Part shown: one piece after another, positions 25,398 through 30,460 of the stretch
Layout of the letters: each line of letters starts with the position of its first letter
Numbering within the stretch: position 1 is the first letter of the stretch
Assembly (NCBI GenBank): GCA_020540725.1
Contig: JAJBSL010000028.1
Span: 1-30,460, forward strand
Direction: 5' to 3'
Length of the DNA stretch: 30,460 nucleotides
Origin: Lachnospiraceae bacterium EP-SM-12S-S03
Lineage (GTDB): Bacteria > Bacillota > Clostridia > Lachnospirales > Lachnospiraceae
Notes under the pieces: generated by a model
What the model was told of the DNA's origin: nothing
Seen by the model: the letters and a program-made list of their open reading frames with translations, nothing else
The model's database searches: none
Made by a program: the position numbers and the translations under genes

Positions 25398-25688
25398 ATG
25401 CAGAATTTTCGCAACAATGTGTCGTTCTACAACCGTGAAAGTTCCTGCGGCTGTGACCGCCAGACAGACCGTTCTCAAAAGCCGGATCGTATGATGGACA
25501 GACGGGATTATTTTTCAGAGATGCCATGTAAAAACACATTCTCTCTTGAGAACATGCCCCTCGCCATGGCATACGTTCCATGGCAAAAGTGGCAGAACAT
25601 CTTTGAAGCCGATAAAGGTTTCCATTGCGGAACCATTTTTCAGGAATTGCACAAACCATTTGAACATGCAGGAGGTGGATGTCGATGA
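25398..25688 (+). CDS. cotJA: Spore coat protein CotJA
   Basis: A 96-residue spore-coat-associated protein. The signature 'MAYVPWQKWQNIFEADKG' is followed by GTIFQELHKPF, the conserved CotJA core, in the C-terminal half. The N-terminal half is a polar, Arg/Asp-rich region with several cysteines, longer than in Bacillus CotJA (82 residues). CotJA and CotJC interact and are laid into the inner coat layers around the forespore. First gene of cotJABC; its stop overlaps the start of cotJB (ATGA). Confidence 0.93.
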   Translation: MQNFRNNVSFYNRESSCGCDRQTDRSQKPDRMMDRRDYFSEMPCKNTFSLENMPLAMAYVPWQKWQNIFEADKGFHCGTIFQELHKPFEHAGGGCR

Positions 25689-25954
25689 ATGGAAGACCGT
25701 CAAGGCAAGAACTTTTACACGTAATCAATGTGGCCAGTTTCTCTGTGGATGATGTCAAATTATTTCTCGACACTCACCCGGATAACCAGGAGGCTTTAGC
25801 TTATTTTCGCGAATACAGCAACTTAAGAAACCAGTCCTTAGAAGAATATTCTCATTTCTTTGGACCTCTCACTATCGATACCGCCAACGTTTCTTGCAGC
25901 GATTATTGGAAATGGATCAACGAGCCATGGCCATGGCAGGAAGGAGGATGTTAG
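25685..25954 (+). CDS. cotJB: Spore coat protein CotJB
   Basis: An 89-residue coat protein. Conserved parts: 'SRQELLHVINVASFSVDD', LFLDTHPDNQEAL, the FGPLT segment and the ending WKWINEPWPW, all typical of CotJB. I chose the ATG at 25685 over 25679, because AGGAGGT is eight bases before it and the start then overlaps the cotJA stop by the usual ATGA. It is followed three bases later by cotJC. Confidence 0.93.
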   Translation: MNGRPSRQELLHVINVASFSVDDVKLFLDTHPDNQEALAYFREYSNLRNQSLEEYSHFFGPLTIDTANVSCSDYWKWINEPWPWQEGGC

Positions 25955-25957
25955 CTT

Positions 25958-26380
25958 ATGTGGAATTATGAAAAGAGATTGCAGTACCCTGTAAAAATCA
26001 CGCAGACGAACCCTAAAATTGCTCAGGTCATTATCAGTCAATTTGGAGGCCCCGACGGCGAACTTGCTGCTTCCATGCGGTACCTTTCGCAAAGATATAC
26101 AATGCCATATGCGCAAGTAACCGGTATTTTGACAGATATAGGTACAGAGGAACTCGCCCATATGGAAATGATTTGCGCAATTGTCTACCAGCTTACGAAA
26201 GACCTTTCTGTAGAGGAGATTGAAAAATACGGTTTTGATAAATATTATGTGGATCATACACTCGCTCTTTGGCCACAATCTGCAGGTGGAACACCTTGGA
26301 CAGCAACCTATTTCCAATCCAAGGGGGATCCGATTACAGATCTCCATGAAGATATGGCCGCAGATGGTGCAACTGCATAA
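25958..26380 (+). CDS. cotJC: Spore coat protein CotJC, truncated by a mobile element
   Basis: A manganese-catalase-like coat protein, here 140 residues against about 190 in the family. It is collinear with Bacillus CotJC from MWNYEKRLQYPVK through DPITDLHEDMAA, then diverges at about residue 135 and stops five codons later. The first pair of metal-ligand helices is present (Glu35 in GGPDGELAA; Glu65 and His68 in IGTEELAH), but the C-terminal helices with the second ligand pair (ExxxH in the family) are missing, so no complete dimanganese site can form. The last codons come from the inserted element. The lost 3' part should lie at the far end of the element, beyond the window. Confidence 0.9.
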   Translation: MWNYEKRLQYPVKITQTNPKIAQVIISQFGGPDGELAASMRYLSQRYTMPYAQVTGILTDIGTEELAHMEMICAIVYQLTKDLSVEEIEKYGFDKYYVDHTLALWPQSAGGTPWTATYFQSKGDPITDLHEDMAADGATA

Positions 26381-26404
26381 GTGCAACATAGAAGTGTTAA
26401 GTAG

Positions 26405-26451
26405 AAGTTCTATATAATCTGGTGTGCCAGACACCAGATTTTACAGAACTT
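26405..26451. repeat. Nested palindrome at the element end / recombinase 3' end
   Basis: AATCTGGTGT (26416-26425), loop GCCAG, ACACCAGATT (26431-26440) is a perfect 10-bp stem; outside it AAGTTCT (26405-26411) pairs with AGAACTT (26445-26451). It overlaps the recombinase stop codon and separates the convergent cotJC and recombinase genes. Possible roles: terminator (no strong U-tract) or recombinase-binding site. A direct repeat GTGCAAC (26367-26373 and 26381-26387) lies between it and the junction. Confidence 0.65.
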
Positions 26452-28021
26452 AGAAATTCCAATGTATTTCAATCGGGACATTTCTTGTCCCTGGAATCCG
26501 TTTTCCTACTAATATATAATCAATTAGAGTTTCAACGGTTTCTCTGTCTAAATGTTCAAGATTTGTGTATTGCTCAATAAGCTGGCGGCGATTATCGCCT
26601 GTCTGGATTTTTCTCTCAATTACATCAAGCTGTTTTTGCGTTTCAATCACCAGCTTTTCAAGCCGTTCTCTGTCATTTGTGAAGTCTTTTGACAAATTCA
26701 GGAAATCATTTTCGGAAAGAATCCCTTTTACTTTATCAAGATAAAGTTCTCTGATTACCTTTGCGTCTTCTTCAATCTTTTTTTGATAAGTAGCAAGTTG
26801 TGTTTCTAAAGCAGTTTTTTTCTCCTTTACGTTGGAGTGAAATTCCACGTTCTGTTCCAATTCATCTTTATCAAGATATTCTTGTGATAACTTGTTCAGT
26901 TCAGAAATAACTGCCTGCTCCAACTTCTTCACAGAAATAAATGAGCCTATGCAAGCGTCCTTTGCAACATGGCGATTTGAACATTGTAAATAATGTCTTC
27001 CATCTGTCTGCTTATTAGAACGCATGGTATAGCCACAGTTCATGCAGCGAGCTTTTCTGGCAAACAGCCCTATGGTTCCTACTGTAAATGGTTTTGCTTT
27101 TTCAGCTACCATAGATTGTACTCTATCCCAAAGTTCACGGTCAATAATCGGTTCGTGTGTTCCCTCTACTCTGTACCATTCCTCTTTAGGTCTGGGCTTA
27201 TTTTGTTTTGTCTTATACGAAACACTGCCGTATTTTCCTTGAACCATATTTCCGATATAAATTTCATTTGTCAGCATATCGGAAATAGCAAAATATTTCC
27301 ATAAGGTACTATTTTTTCTGGTAGGCTGCTTATAGCGTAAACCATGAAGCCGTTTATATTCCGTAGGGTTTGGAATCCCACGGTCATTCAGCATACGGGC
27401 AATCGCTGTTTTGCCATATCCCTGTGAAAATAAAGTAAAAACTTCTCTGACAACAGCAGCAGCTTCTTCGTCAATAATCAGGTGTCCCTTTTGTTCGGGG
27501 TCTTTTTTATAACCATAAAGAGCAAATGCACCAATATGAAATCCATTCTTCCGGCGGTCAGTCAATACGCTGCGGATGTTTTCTGACATATCCTCTAAAT
27601 ACCACTCATTAACCAGACCATTGATTTGTCTTGATTTTTTGTTTCCTTTATTAGCGGTATCTGCATTATCTACAATACTGATAAAACGAATCCCCCAAAT
27701 AGGAAACAATCCATGTATGTATTTTTCCACCAACTCTAACTCTCTGGTAAATCTGGATTGTGTTTTACAGAGGATAATATCAAATTTTCGGTGTTCAGCG
27801 TCATTTAACAGTTTGTTAAATTCTGGTCTTCGTCTATCTGAACCAGTATAATCGTCATCACTGTATATATTGTAGACTTCCCAACCTTGTTCCAATACAT
27901 ATTGAATCAGCATGGATTTTTGATTTTGAATACTGTTACTATCATCAGTTTCATGTTGTTTGTTTCTATCTTCTTCTGATAAGCGGCAATAAATAGCAAC
28001 TTTTGACTTTGTGTTCATCAT
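26450..28021 (-). CDS. Large serine recombinase (TndX-like)
   Basis: A 523-residue site-specific recombinase. The N-terminal resolvase domain has the catalytic serine in YCRLSEEDR (Ser15), with arginines in 'KTQSRFTREL' and the long helix near 140-157. The recombinase domain (about 165-270, 'GYGKTAIARMLNDRGIPNP') is followed by a zinc ribbon with Cys326, Cys329, Cys347 and Cys357, a coiled coil (about 385-480) typical of large serine integrases, and the C-terminal tail. All catalytic parts are intact, so it should be active for integration and, with or without a helper, excision. It faces the cotJC junction. Start: ATGATG at 28021, preceded by AAGGGAG. Closest remembered relatives are TndX of Tn5397 (533 residues) and Tn1549-type integrases. 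Confidence 0.93.
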   Translation of the reverse strand: MMNTKSKVAIYCRLSEEDRNKQHETDDSNSIQNQKSMLIQYVLEQGWEVYNIYSDDDYTGSDRRRPEFNKLLNDAEHRKFDIILCKTQSRFTRELELVEKYIHGLFPIWGIRFISIVDNADTANKGNKKSRQINGLVNEWYLEDMSENIRSVLTDRRKNGFHIGAFALYGYKKDPEQKGHLIIDEEAAAVVREVFTLFSQGYGKTAIARMLNDRGIPNPTEYKRLHGLRYKQPTRKNSTLWKYFAISDMLTNEIYIGNMVQGKYGSVSYKTKQNKPRPKEEWYRVEGTHEPIIDRELWDRVQSMVAEKAKPFTVGTIGLFARKARCMNCGYTMRSNKQTDGRHYLQCSNRHVAKDACIGSFISVKKLEQAVISELNKLSQEYLDKDELEQNVEFHSNVKEKKTALETQLATYQKKIEEDAKVIRELYLDKVKGILSENDFLNLSKDFTNDRERLEKLVIETQKQLDVIERKIQTGDNRRQLIEQYTNLEHLDRETVETLIDYILVGKRIPGTRNVPIEIHWNF

Positions 28022-28099
28022 ATTTTATCTCCCTTAAAGAGAAGATAAAACAAACATTCCACCTACACTTATTATACCGTGTTGAGAAATGTTTGTCTA

Positions 28100-28243
28100 T
28101 CATTTTACAGGTAATACCTGTCCTTTGGATTTTTCTAATTGATTGATGAGTTCTATCCATTTCTGATTGAACTCTTTTTTTAATGCCGACTTATCTTCAC
28201 ACTTAAATACATTTTTGCAGGAAATTTCTGCTTCTTTTGGCAT
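28100..28243 (-). CDS. Small 47-residue protein upstream of the recombinase
   Basis: A short ORF starting MPKEAEISCKN and ending QVLPVK, Lys/Glu-rich, with two cysteines and a predicted single long helix in the second half. AGGTGG lies four bases before the ATG, a good Shine-Dalgarno, and codons use the same bias as the recombinase. It is 78 bp upstream of the recombinase gene on the same strand, where small excision or accessory proteins are often found. No family is recognised; a directionality factor for the recombinase is one possibility, but there is no motif to show it. Confidence 0.55.
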   Translation of the reverse strand: MPKEAEISCKNVFKCEDKSALKKEFNQKWIELINQLEKSKGQVLPVK

Positions 28244-28289
28244 AATTCCACCTCACAGTCTTTACTATGTTTACAGACTATGCAAAAAT

Positions 28290-28740
28290 GCTTGTTCATT
28301 ATGAAAGAATCATCCTTAGCAAACCGAACAGCTTCCGCTAAAGCTCATGGGAATCTCACCCCTGCATGGTTCTCATCCAGCCGTACCCTTTGCCAGCGGT
28401 GCTACATCATCACACGGACTAAGGCTGTACGGAAGTATCATTATCACGATAGAAAGGTCATGGCGGCAGCTATTGCGGTAAGCTGCTTATGGAACGCTGG
28501 CAGGAATCGCTATCCGGTTTCATCCCTCCTTTGGTGGGTTACGGCGTGCCAGCCCAACGGCTCTCTTTCTATCGAAACGTATTCGGCTGCTTTATGCTGC
28601 GTTGATTAGACGCTTTCTTTTTCAAGGAACAATCTGGCTTTGTCAGCCTGTTAAAATGCACTGGTGATAATGCACTTTAATAGACTGGCAAGCTCTGTCT
28701 GGGAAGCATGGGCTTGTCCATGCTTCCACAGGAGAGCGTT
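28290..28740 (-). ncRNA. Candidate structured non-coding RNA of the mobile element
   Basis: The 501-bp gap between the orf8-like gene and the 47-codon ORF has no convincing coding frame but many helices. CCTTAGC (28314-28320) pairs with GCTAAAG (28337-28343); CCGTAC (28381-28386) with GTACGG (28427-28432); GCAGCT (28466-28471) with AGCTGC (28481-28486); and GGAAGCATGG (28702-28711) with CCATGCTTCC (28718-28727). CGCTGGCA at 28495-28502 can pair either with TGCCAGCG (28391-28398) or with TGCCAGC (28547-28553), so two folds exclude each other. The base content is higher in G+C than the neighbouring element genes. Strand is inferred from the flanking genes. Confidence 0.5.
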
Positions 28741-28744
28741 ATTT

Positions 28745-28984
28745 TTACTTTGGTTCCCTGATTTCAAAAGATAAAATCTTTGCAATCAGACGTGTTTCCA
28801 TCCGGCGGCGTAGGGTTTCATCTACAACCATGTGGGTATTGCCATATTCGTCTTTCATGGGACGCATGGAACGGCTGGCAATAAAACCGCTGTAATGGCG
28901 TACAATCTGGTTGACTGCTTCAATATCGCCGTCCGCAGCCCTGACAATCACAGGAAACGGAATCATAGGGTGCTTTGCTGTCAT
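28745..28984 (-). CDS. HTH-domain protein, Tn916 orf8-like
   Basis: A 79-residue protein. 'MIPFPVIVRAADGDIEAVNQIVRHYSGFIASRS' followed by a conserved RRRMETRLIAKIL C-terminus is the small helix-turn-helix family (HTH_16) found beside sigma-like orf7 in Tn916-type elements. In Tn916 the ORF7/ORF8 pair activates transfer and excision genes. The ATG overlaps the stop of the upstream orf7-like gene (ATGA), so the two are translationally coupled. A perfect hairpin (28702-28727) follows the stop. Confidence 0.85.
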   Translation of the reverse strand: MTAKHPMIPFPVIVRAADGDIEAVNQIVRHYSGFIASRSMRPMKDEYGNTHMVVDETLRRRMETRLIAKILSFEIREPK

Positions 28985-29403
28985 GCTTCTTCCTCCATAA
29001 ATTTTTTGATAAATTCCAGTCCGGCGTGTCTTCTTCTCTGGATGGTAGAACGGTTGACTTCCAGAATTTTTGAAATTTCCGTATCGTCAAATCCGAGGAA
29101 ATAATATCTCAGGATAACGTCACGTTTCTTTCCATCCAGATTTTCTAATGCTTCTGCTAATAGGCTGTTTTCAATGCGGACAGTAAATCCATCCATTTCA
29201 AAAGTATGGAAATGGGAGGGATAGGTGTCTTCGGAAGAAAACAGATTGACGGTGTAATCGTCCATATCACAGAACAGGGTTTCCCGTTTACACTGTCTGG
29301 ACAACGCTTTGAGATAGTCTTTGCGTTCATCCTCCATAGCGACTTTACAGATATAATCAAACTGGTTCTCTATGGTTGTCTGAAATTCAGATGGCTTCAT
29401 CAT
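28981..29403 (-). CDS. Sigma-70-region-4-like regulator, Tn916 orf7-like
   Basis: A 140-residue protein with a C-terminal sigma region 4-type HTH: 'NLDGKKRDVILRYYFLGFDDTEISKILEVNRSTIQRRRHAG'-like order of motifs, i.e. a DxxxLRYYF helix, the turn FDDTEIS and the recognition helix RSTIQRRR. The N-terminal half (CKVAMEDERKDYLKALSRQ) has no region 2, so it is not a full sigma factor. It matches Tn916 ORF7, a proposed sigma-like activator. Start ATG 29403 with AAGGGGGTG. A long leader with terminators lies upstream (29546-29810), so its expression is likely controlled by attenuation. Confidence 0.85.
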   Translation of the reverse strand: MMKPSEFQTTIENQFDYICKVAMEDERKDYLKALSRQCKRETLFCDMDDYTVNLFSSEDTYPSHFHTFEMDGFTVRIENSLLAEALENLDGKKRDVILRYYFLGFDDTEISKILEVNRSTIQRRRHAGLEFIKKFMEEEA

Positions 29404-29545
29404 TGCTCACCCCCTTTCCAGCCTTGAAAGGGAGCGAGTTGATAGGAATTTCTGCTTCTTTCCCCCTTTTCGCTCTTAGTCCCGACAGGACAGGGGGTGC
29501 AGTTGCGTTTTGAGAAGAAAAATTTAAAAACTTTTTCTTCCAACT

Positions 29546-29586
29546 AAAAAAGCACGCAAACAGACGATATTTCTGCTTGTGTGCTT
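29546..29586 (-). terminator. Strong intrinsic terminator in the leader of the orf7-like gene
   Basis: On the minus strand AAGCACACAAGCAGA (29586 down to 29572) pairs with TCTGTTTGCGTGCTT (29564 down to 29550) with one wobble and one mismatch, followed by TTTTTT. It lies between the leader ORF and the orf7-like gene, about 145 bp before the latter's start, so transcription must read through it to reach the gene. Confidence 0.85.
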
Positions 29587-29637
29587 CGATAGTTCTTACT
29601 ATGTATTGTAAAAAACCATATTGCAGGTCAGACTTTT

Positions 29638-29706
29638 CTAGCGTAGGTGGATGGCTTTTTTTAACGGTTTACCGAATGTAGATATATTTAAGAAAATATT
29701 TTGCAT
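29638..29706 (-). CDS. 22-codon leader peptide ORF
   Basis: ATG at 29706, TAG at 29638; the peptide begins MQNIFLNISTFGK and ends with a basic, helical tail (KKAIHLR). AGGAGG is eight bases upstream and lies in the loop of a perfect hairpin (AGCGGCTT 29707-29714 with AAGCCGCT 29723-29730). The terminator 29546-29586 follows 52 bp after its stop. The position and layout are those of a regulatory leader peptide as in tet(M) or erm leaders, but the sequence itself is not recognised. Confidence 0.5.
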   Translation of the reverse strand: MQNIFLNISTFGKPLKKAIHLR

Positions 29707-29730
29707 AGCGGCTTCCTCCTGTAAGCCGCT
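29707..29730 (-). promoter_or_regulatory. Hairpin presenting the leader ORF's ribosome-binding site
   Basis: Perfect 8-bp stem AGCGGCTT/AAGCCGCT with an 8-nt loop that, on the minus strand, reads ACAGGAGG and directly precedes the leader ORF start codon. The Shine-Dalgarno is in the loop and its spacing to the ATG is filled by the 3' arm, so ribosome binding and hairpin folding would compete. Confidence 0.6.
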
Positions 29731-29775
29731 GTCTGTATAAAGTAGTAGACTTTAAAAATCATCTATATTTCATGC

Positions 29776-29810
29776 AAAAAAAGACGGCGGCTTTTGTTAA
29801 ACCGTCGTCT
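29776..29810 (-). terminator. Second intrinsic terminator, upstream of the leader ORF
   Basis: On the minus strand AGACGACGG (29810 down to 29802) pairs with CCGCCGTCT (29790 down to 29782) with one wobble; the U-tract TTTTTTT follows (29782-29776). It would end a short minus-strand transcript started between here and the divergent XRE gene. A further stem, ATGCTGCC (29845-29852) with GGCAGCAT (29881-29888) and inner AACGG/CCGTT, lies in that transcript. Confidence 0.75.
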
Positions 29811-29996
29811 GGAAAAGATGATGTGATTTTGACGCAGGGAAAGTATGCTGCCAAATAACGGTTTTTTTTATTTCCGTTTCGGCAGCATAGTTTTATCTTT
29901 GATACGCATAATAGGAACTGTACAACTATGTAATACGTTTTTCTATACCTGTCGCTATTACAACAGGAACAGTAAAATGTACAGAGGTGGTGTATT

Positions 29997-30353
29997 ATGC
30001 GTAAAAAAGAAGATAAATATGATTTCAGGGCGTTTGGGCTTGCCATAAAAGAAGCCCGCAAAAAACAGGGTTTGACCCGTGAACAGGTGGGAGCAATGAT
30101 TGAAATTGACCCACGCTATTTAACCAATATTGAGAATAAAGGGCAGCACCCAAGTTTACAGGTGCTGTACGACCTTGTATCTCTGCTGAATGTATCAGTG
30201 GATGAGTTCTTTTTATCCTCTGATAGTCTGGCAAAAAGCAGCAGACGAAGACAGCTTGAAAGCAAAATTGACAATTTTACAGACGCAGACCTTGTTATCA
30301 TGGAAAGCGTTGCAGATGGTATTGTCAAATACAAGGAAATGGAAGATAAATAA
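29997..30353 (+). CDS. XRE-family regulator, Tn916 orf9-like
   Basis: A 118-residue repressor-like protein. The N-terminal HTH_3 domain (about 11-70) reads '[26 protein letters not shown]', then '[32 protein letters not shown]', the typical lambda-Cro/C1 layout. The C-terminal part is charged and probably mediates dimerisation. In Tn916, ORF9 lies in the same divergent position and represses the orf7 promoter; the same job is inferred here. Start ATG 29997 with GAGGTGG upstream. Confidence 0.9.
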   Translation: MRKKEDKYDFRAFGLAIKEARKKQGLTREQVGAMIEIDPRYLTNIENKGQHPSLQVLYDLVSLLNVSVDEFFLSSDSLAKSSRRRQLESKIDNFTDADLVIMESVADGIVKYKEMEDK

Positions 30354-30389
30354 CTTCTATTGCCTGCAAGAATAAGATTGAAACTATAA

Positions 30390-30460
30390 ATGAGCAAGTT
30401 CGTGATTTTGCATAAAAGAAAGACACCTCGATTCCATGTGTTGTATAATGAAAGTGCCTA
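30390..30460 (+). CDS. Possible start of a gene running off the right edge
   Basis: An open frame begins with ATG at 30390 (MSKFVILHKRKTPRFHV...) and stays open to the end of the window. There is no clear Shine-Dalgarno. Only 23 codons are visible; a TATAAT (30444-30449) inside it could instead be the promoter of a downstream gene. Weakly supported. Confidence 0.2.
   Translation, partial: MSKFVILHKRKTPRFHVLYNESA

Larger units (their letters stand above)
26364..30460. mobile_element. Left end of a serine-recombinase integrative/conjugative element inserted in cotJC
   Basis: Homology to cotJC stops near 26363 and a large serine recombinase gene reading toward the junction begins its 3' end 86 bp further on. 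Beyond it are homologues of the Tn916 regulatory genes orf8, orf7 and, divergent, orf9. This is the layout of the integrase end of Tn916/Tn5397/Tn1549-like elements, with the tyrosine Int/Xis replaced by a TndX-like enzyme as in Tn5397. Conjugation and cargo genes would be to the right, outside the window. Within the element, base use is more AT-rich and coding is sparser than in the flanking genes. Confidence 0.8.

Noticed and set aside
27966..28160. A 64-codon minus-strand ORF overlapping the recombinase start
   Set aside because: It overlaps both the recombinase gene and the better-supported 47-codon ORF in another frame and lacks a Shine-Dalgarno.
28280..28609. A 109-codon plus-strand ORF across the structured region
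   Set aside because: No Shine-Dalgarno, Ser/Cys/Trp-rich composition unlike a real protein, opposite to the neighbouring genes, and it runs through multiple inverted repeats. It is better explained by the RNA structure.
26364..30460. Prophage rather than an ICE
   Set aside because: Large serine integrases also occur in phages, but the orf7/orf8/orf9-like set is typical of Tn916-related conjugative elements. The full element was not seen, so this is a preference and not proof.
1..30460. CRISPR arrays, rRNA and tRNA genes
   Set aside because: No regularly spaced direct repeats with spacers and no recognisable tRNA or rRNA sequence were seen on either strand.

Overview
The window looks like a chromosomal segment of a low-GC, endospore-forming Clostridia, most likely a gut Lachnospiraceae. 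This is inferred from the gene content (spoIIGA-sigE, sigG, cotJABC, a dcw cell-wall/division cluster) and from protein resemblance. No taxonomic search was possible.

Layout. (1) 1-5201: a partial structured-RNA-like sequence at the left edge, then a minus-strand operon pth, mfd, and a PrsA/SurA-like lipoprotein gene. (2) 5272-6792: a plus-strand membrane protein gene with a near-ideal sigma-E promoter, convergent through a shared terminator with a two-gene minus operon (HAD phosphatase and a small acidic protein). (3) 6881-11079, minus strand: spoIIGA, sigE, a beta-CASP metallo-hydrolase, and sigG. The spoIIGA promoter has the extended 21-bp spacing and Spo0A-like boxes of a spoIIG promoter. 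(4) 11157-22650, minus strand: the dcw cluster in transcription order mraZ, rsmH, ftsL-like, class B PBP, second class B PBP, mraY, murD, ftsW/spoVE, ftsQ/divIB, ftsZ. It starts from a sigma-A promoter followed by five 10-bp-spaced MraZ boxes. murE, murG and ftsA are absent from their usual places. (5) 22750-25336: a small membrane protein, a DegV-family fatty-acid-binding protein and a second SEDS (FtsW/SpoVE/RodA) gene, all minus strand. (6) 25337-26363: cotJA, cotJB and a cotJC broken after about 135 codons. (7) 26364-30460: the end of a mobile element inserted in cotJC. It carries a large serine recombinase, a 47-codon ORF, a roughly 450-nt structured non-coding region, Tn916 orf8-like and orf7-like genes, a leader region with terminators and a 22-codon leader ORF, and a divergent XRE regulator like Tn916 orf9. 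The rest of the element, and presumably the 3' part of cotJC, lie to the right.

How it fits together. The dcw genes supply late peptidoglycan precursors (MraY, MurD) and the division machine (FtsZ, FtsQ, FtsL, SEDS-PBP pairs). Two SEDS proteins and two class B PBPs suggest separate division and spore-cortex synthases. SpoIIGA activates pro-sigma-E in the mother cell and sigma-G follows in the forespore. CotJ is a coat component of that programme.

Most notable: a serine-recombinase element splitting the coat gene cotJC, which could be a passive insertion or a skin-like element excised during sporulation; a candidate structured RNA in that element with mutually exclusive helices; an attenuator-like leader before the orf7 homologue; and a terminator-like hairpin that also contains the ribosome-binding site of the second PBP.
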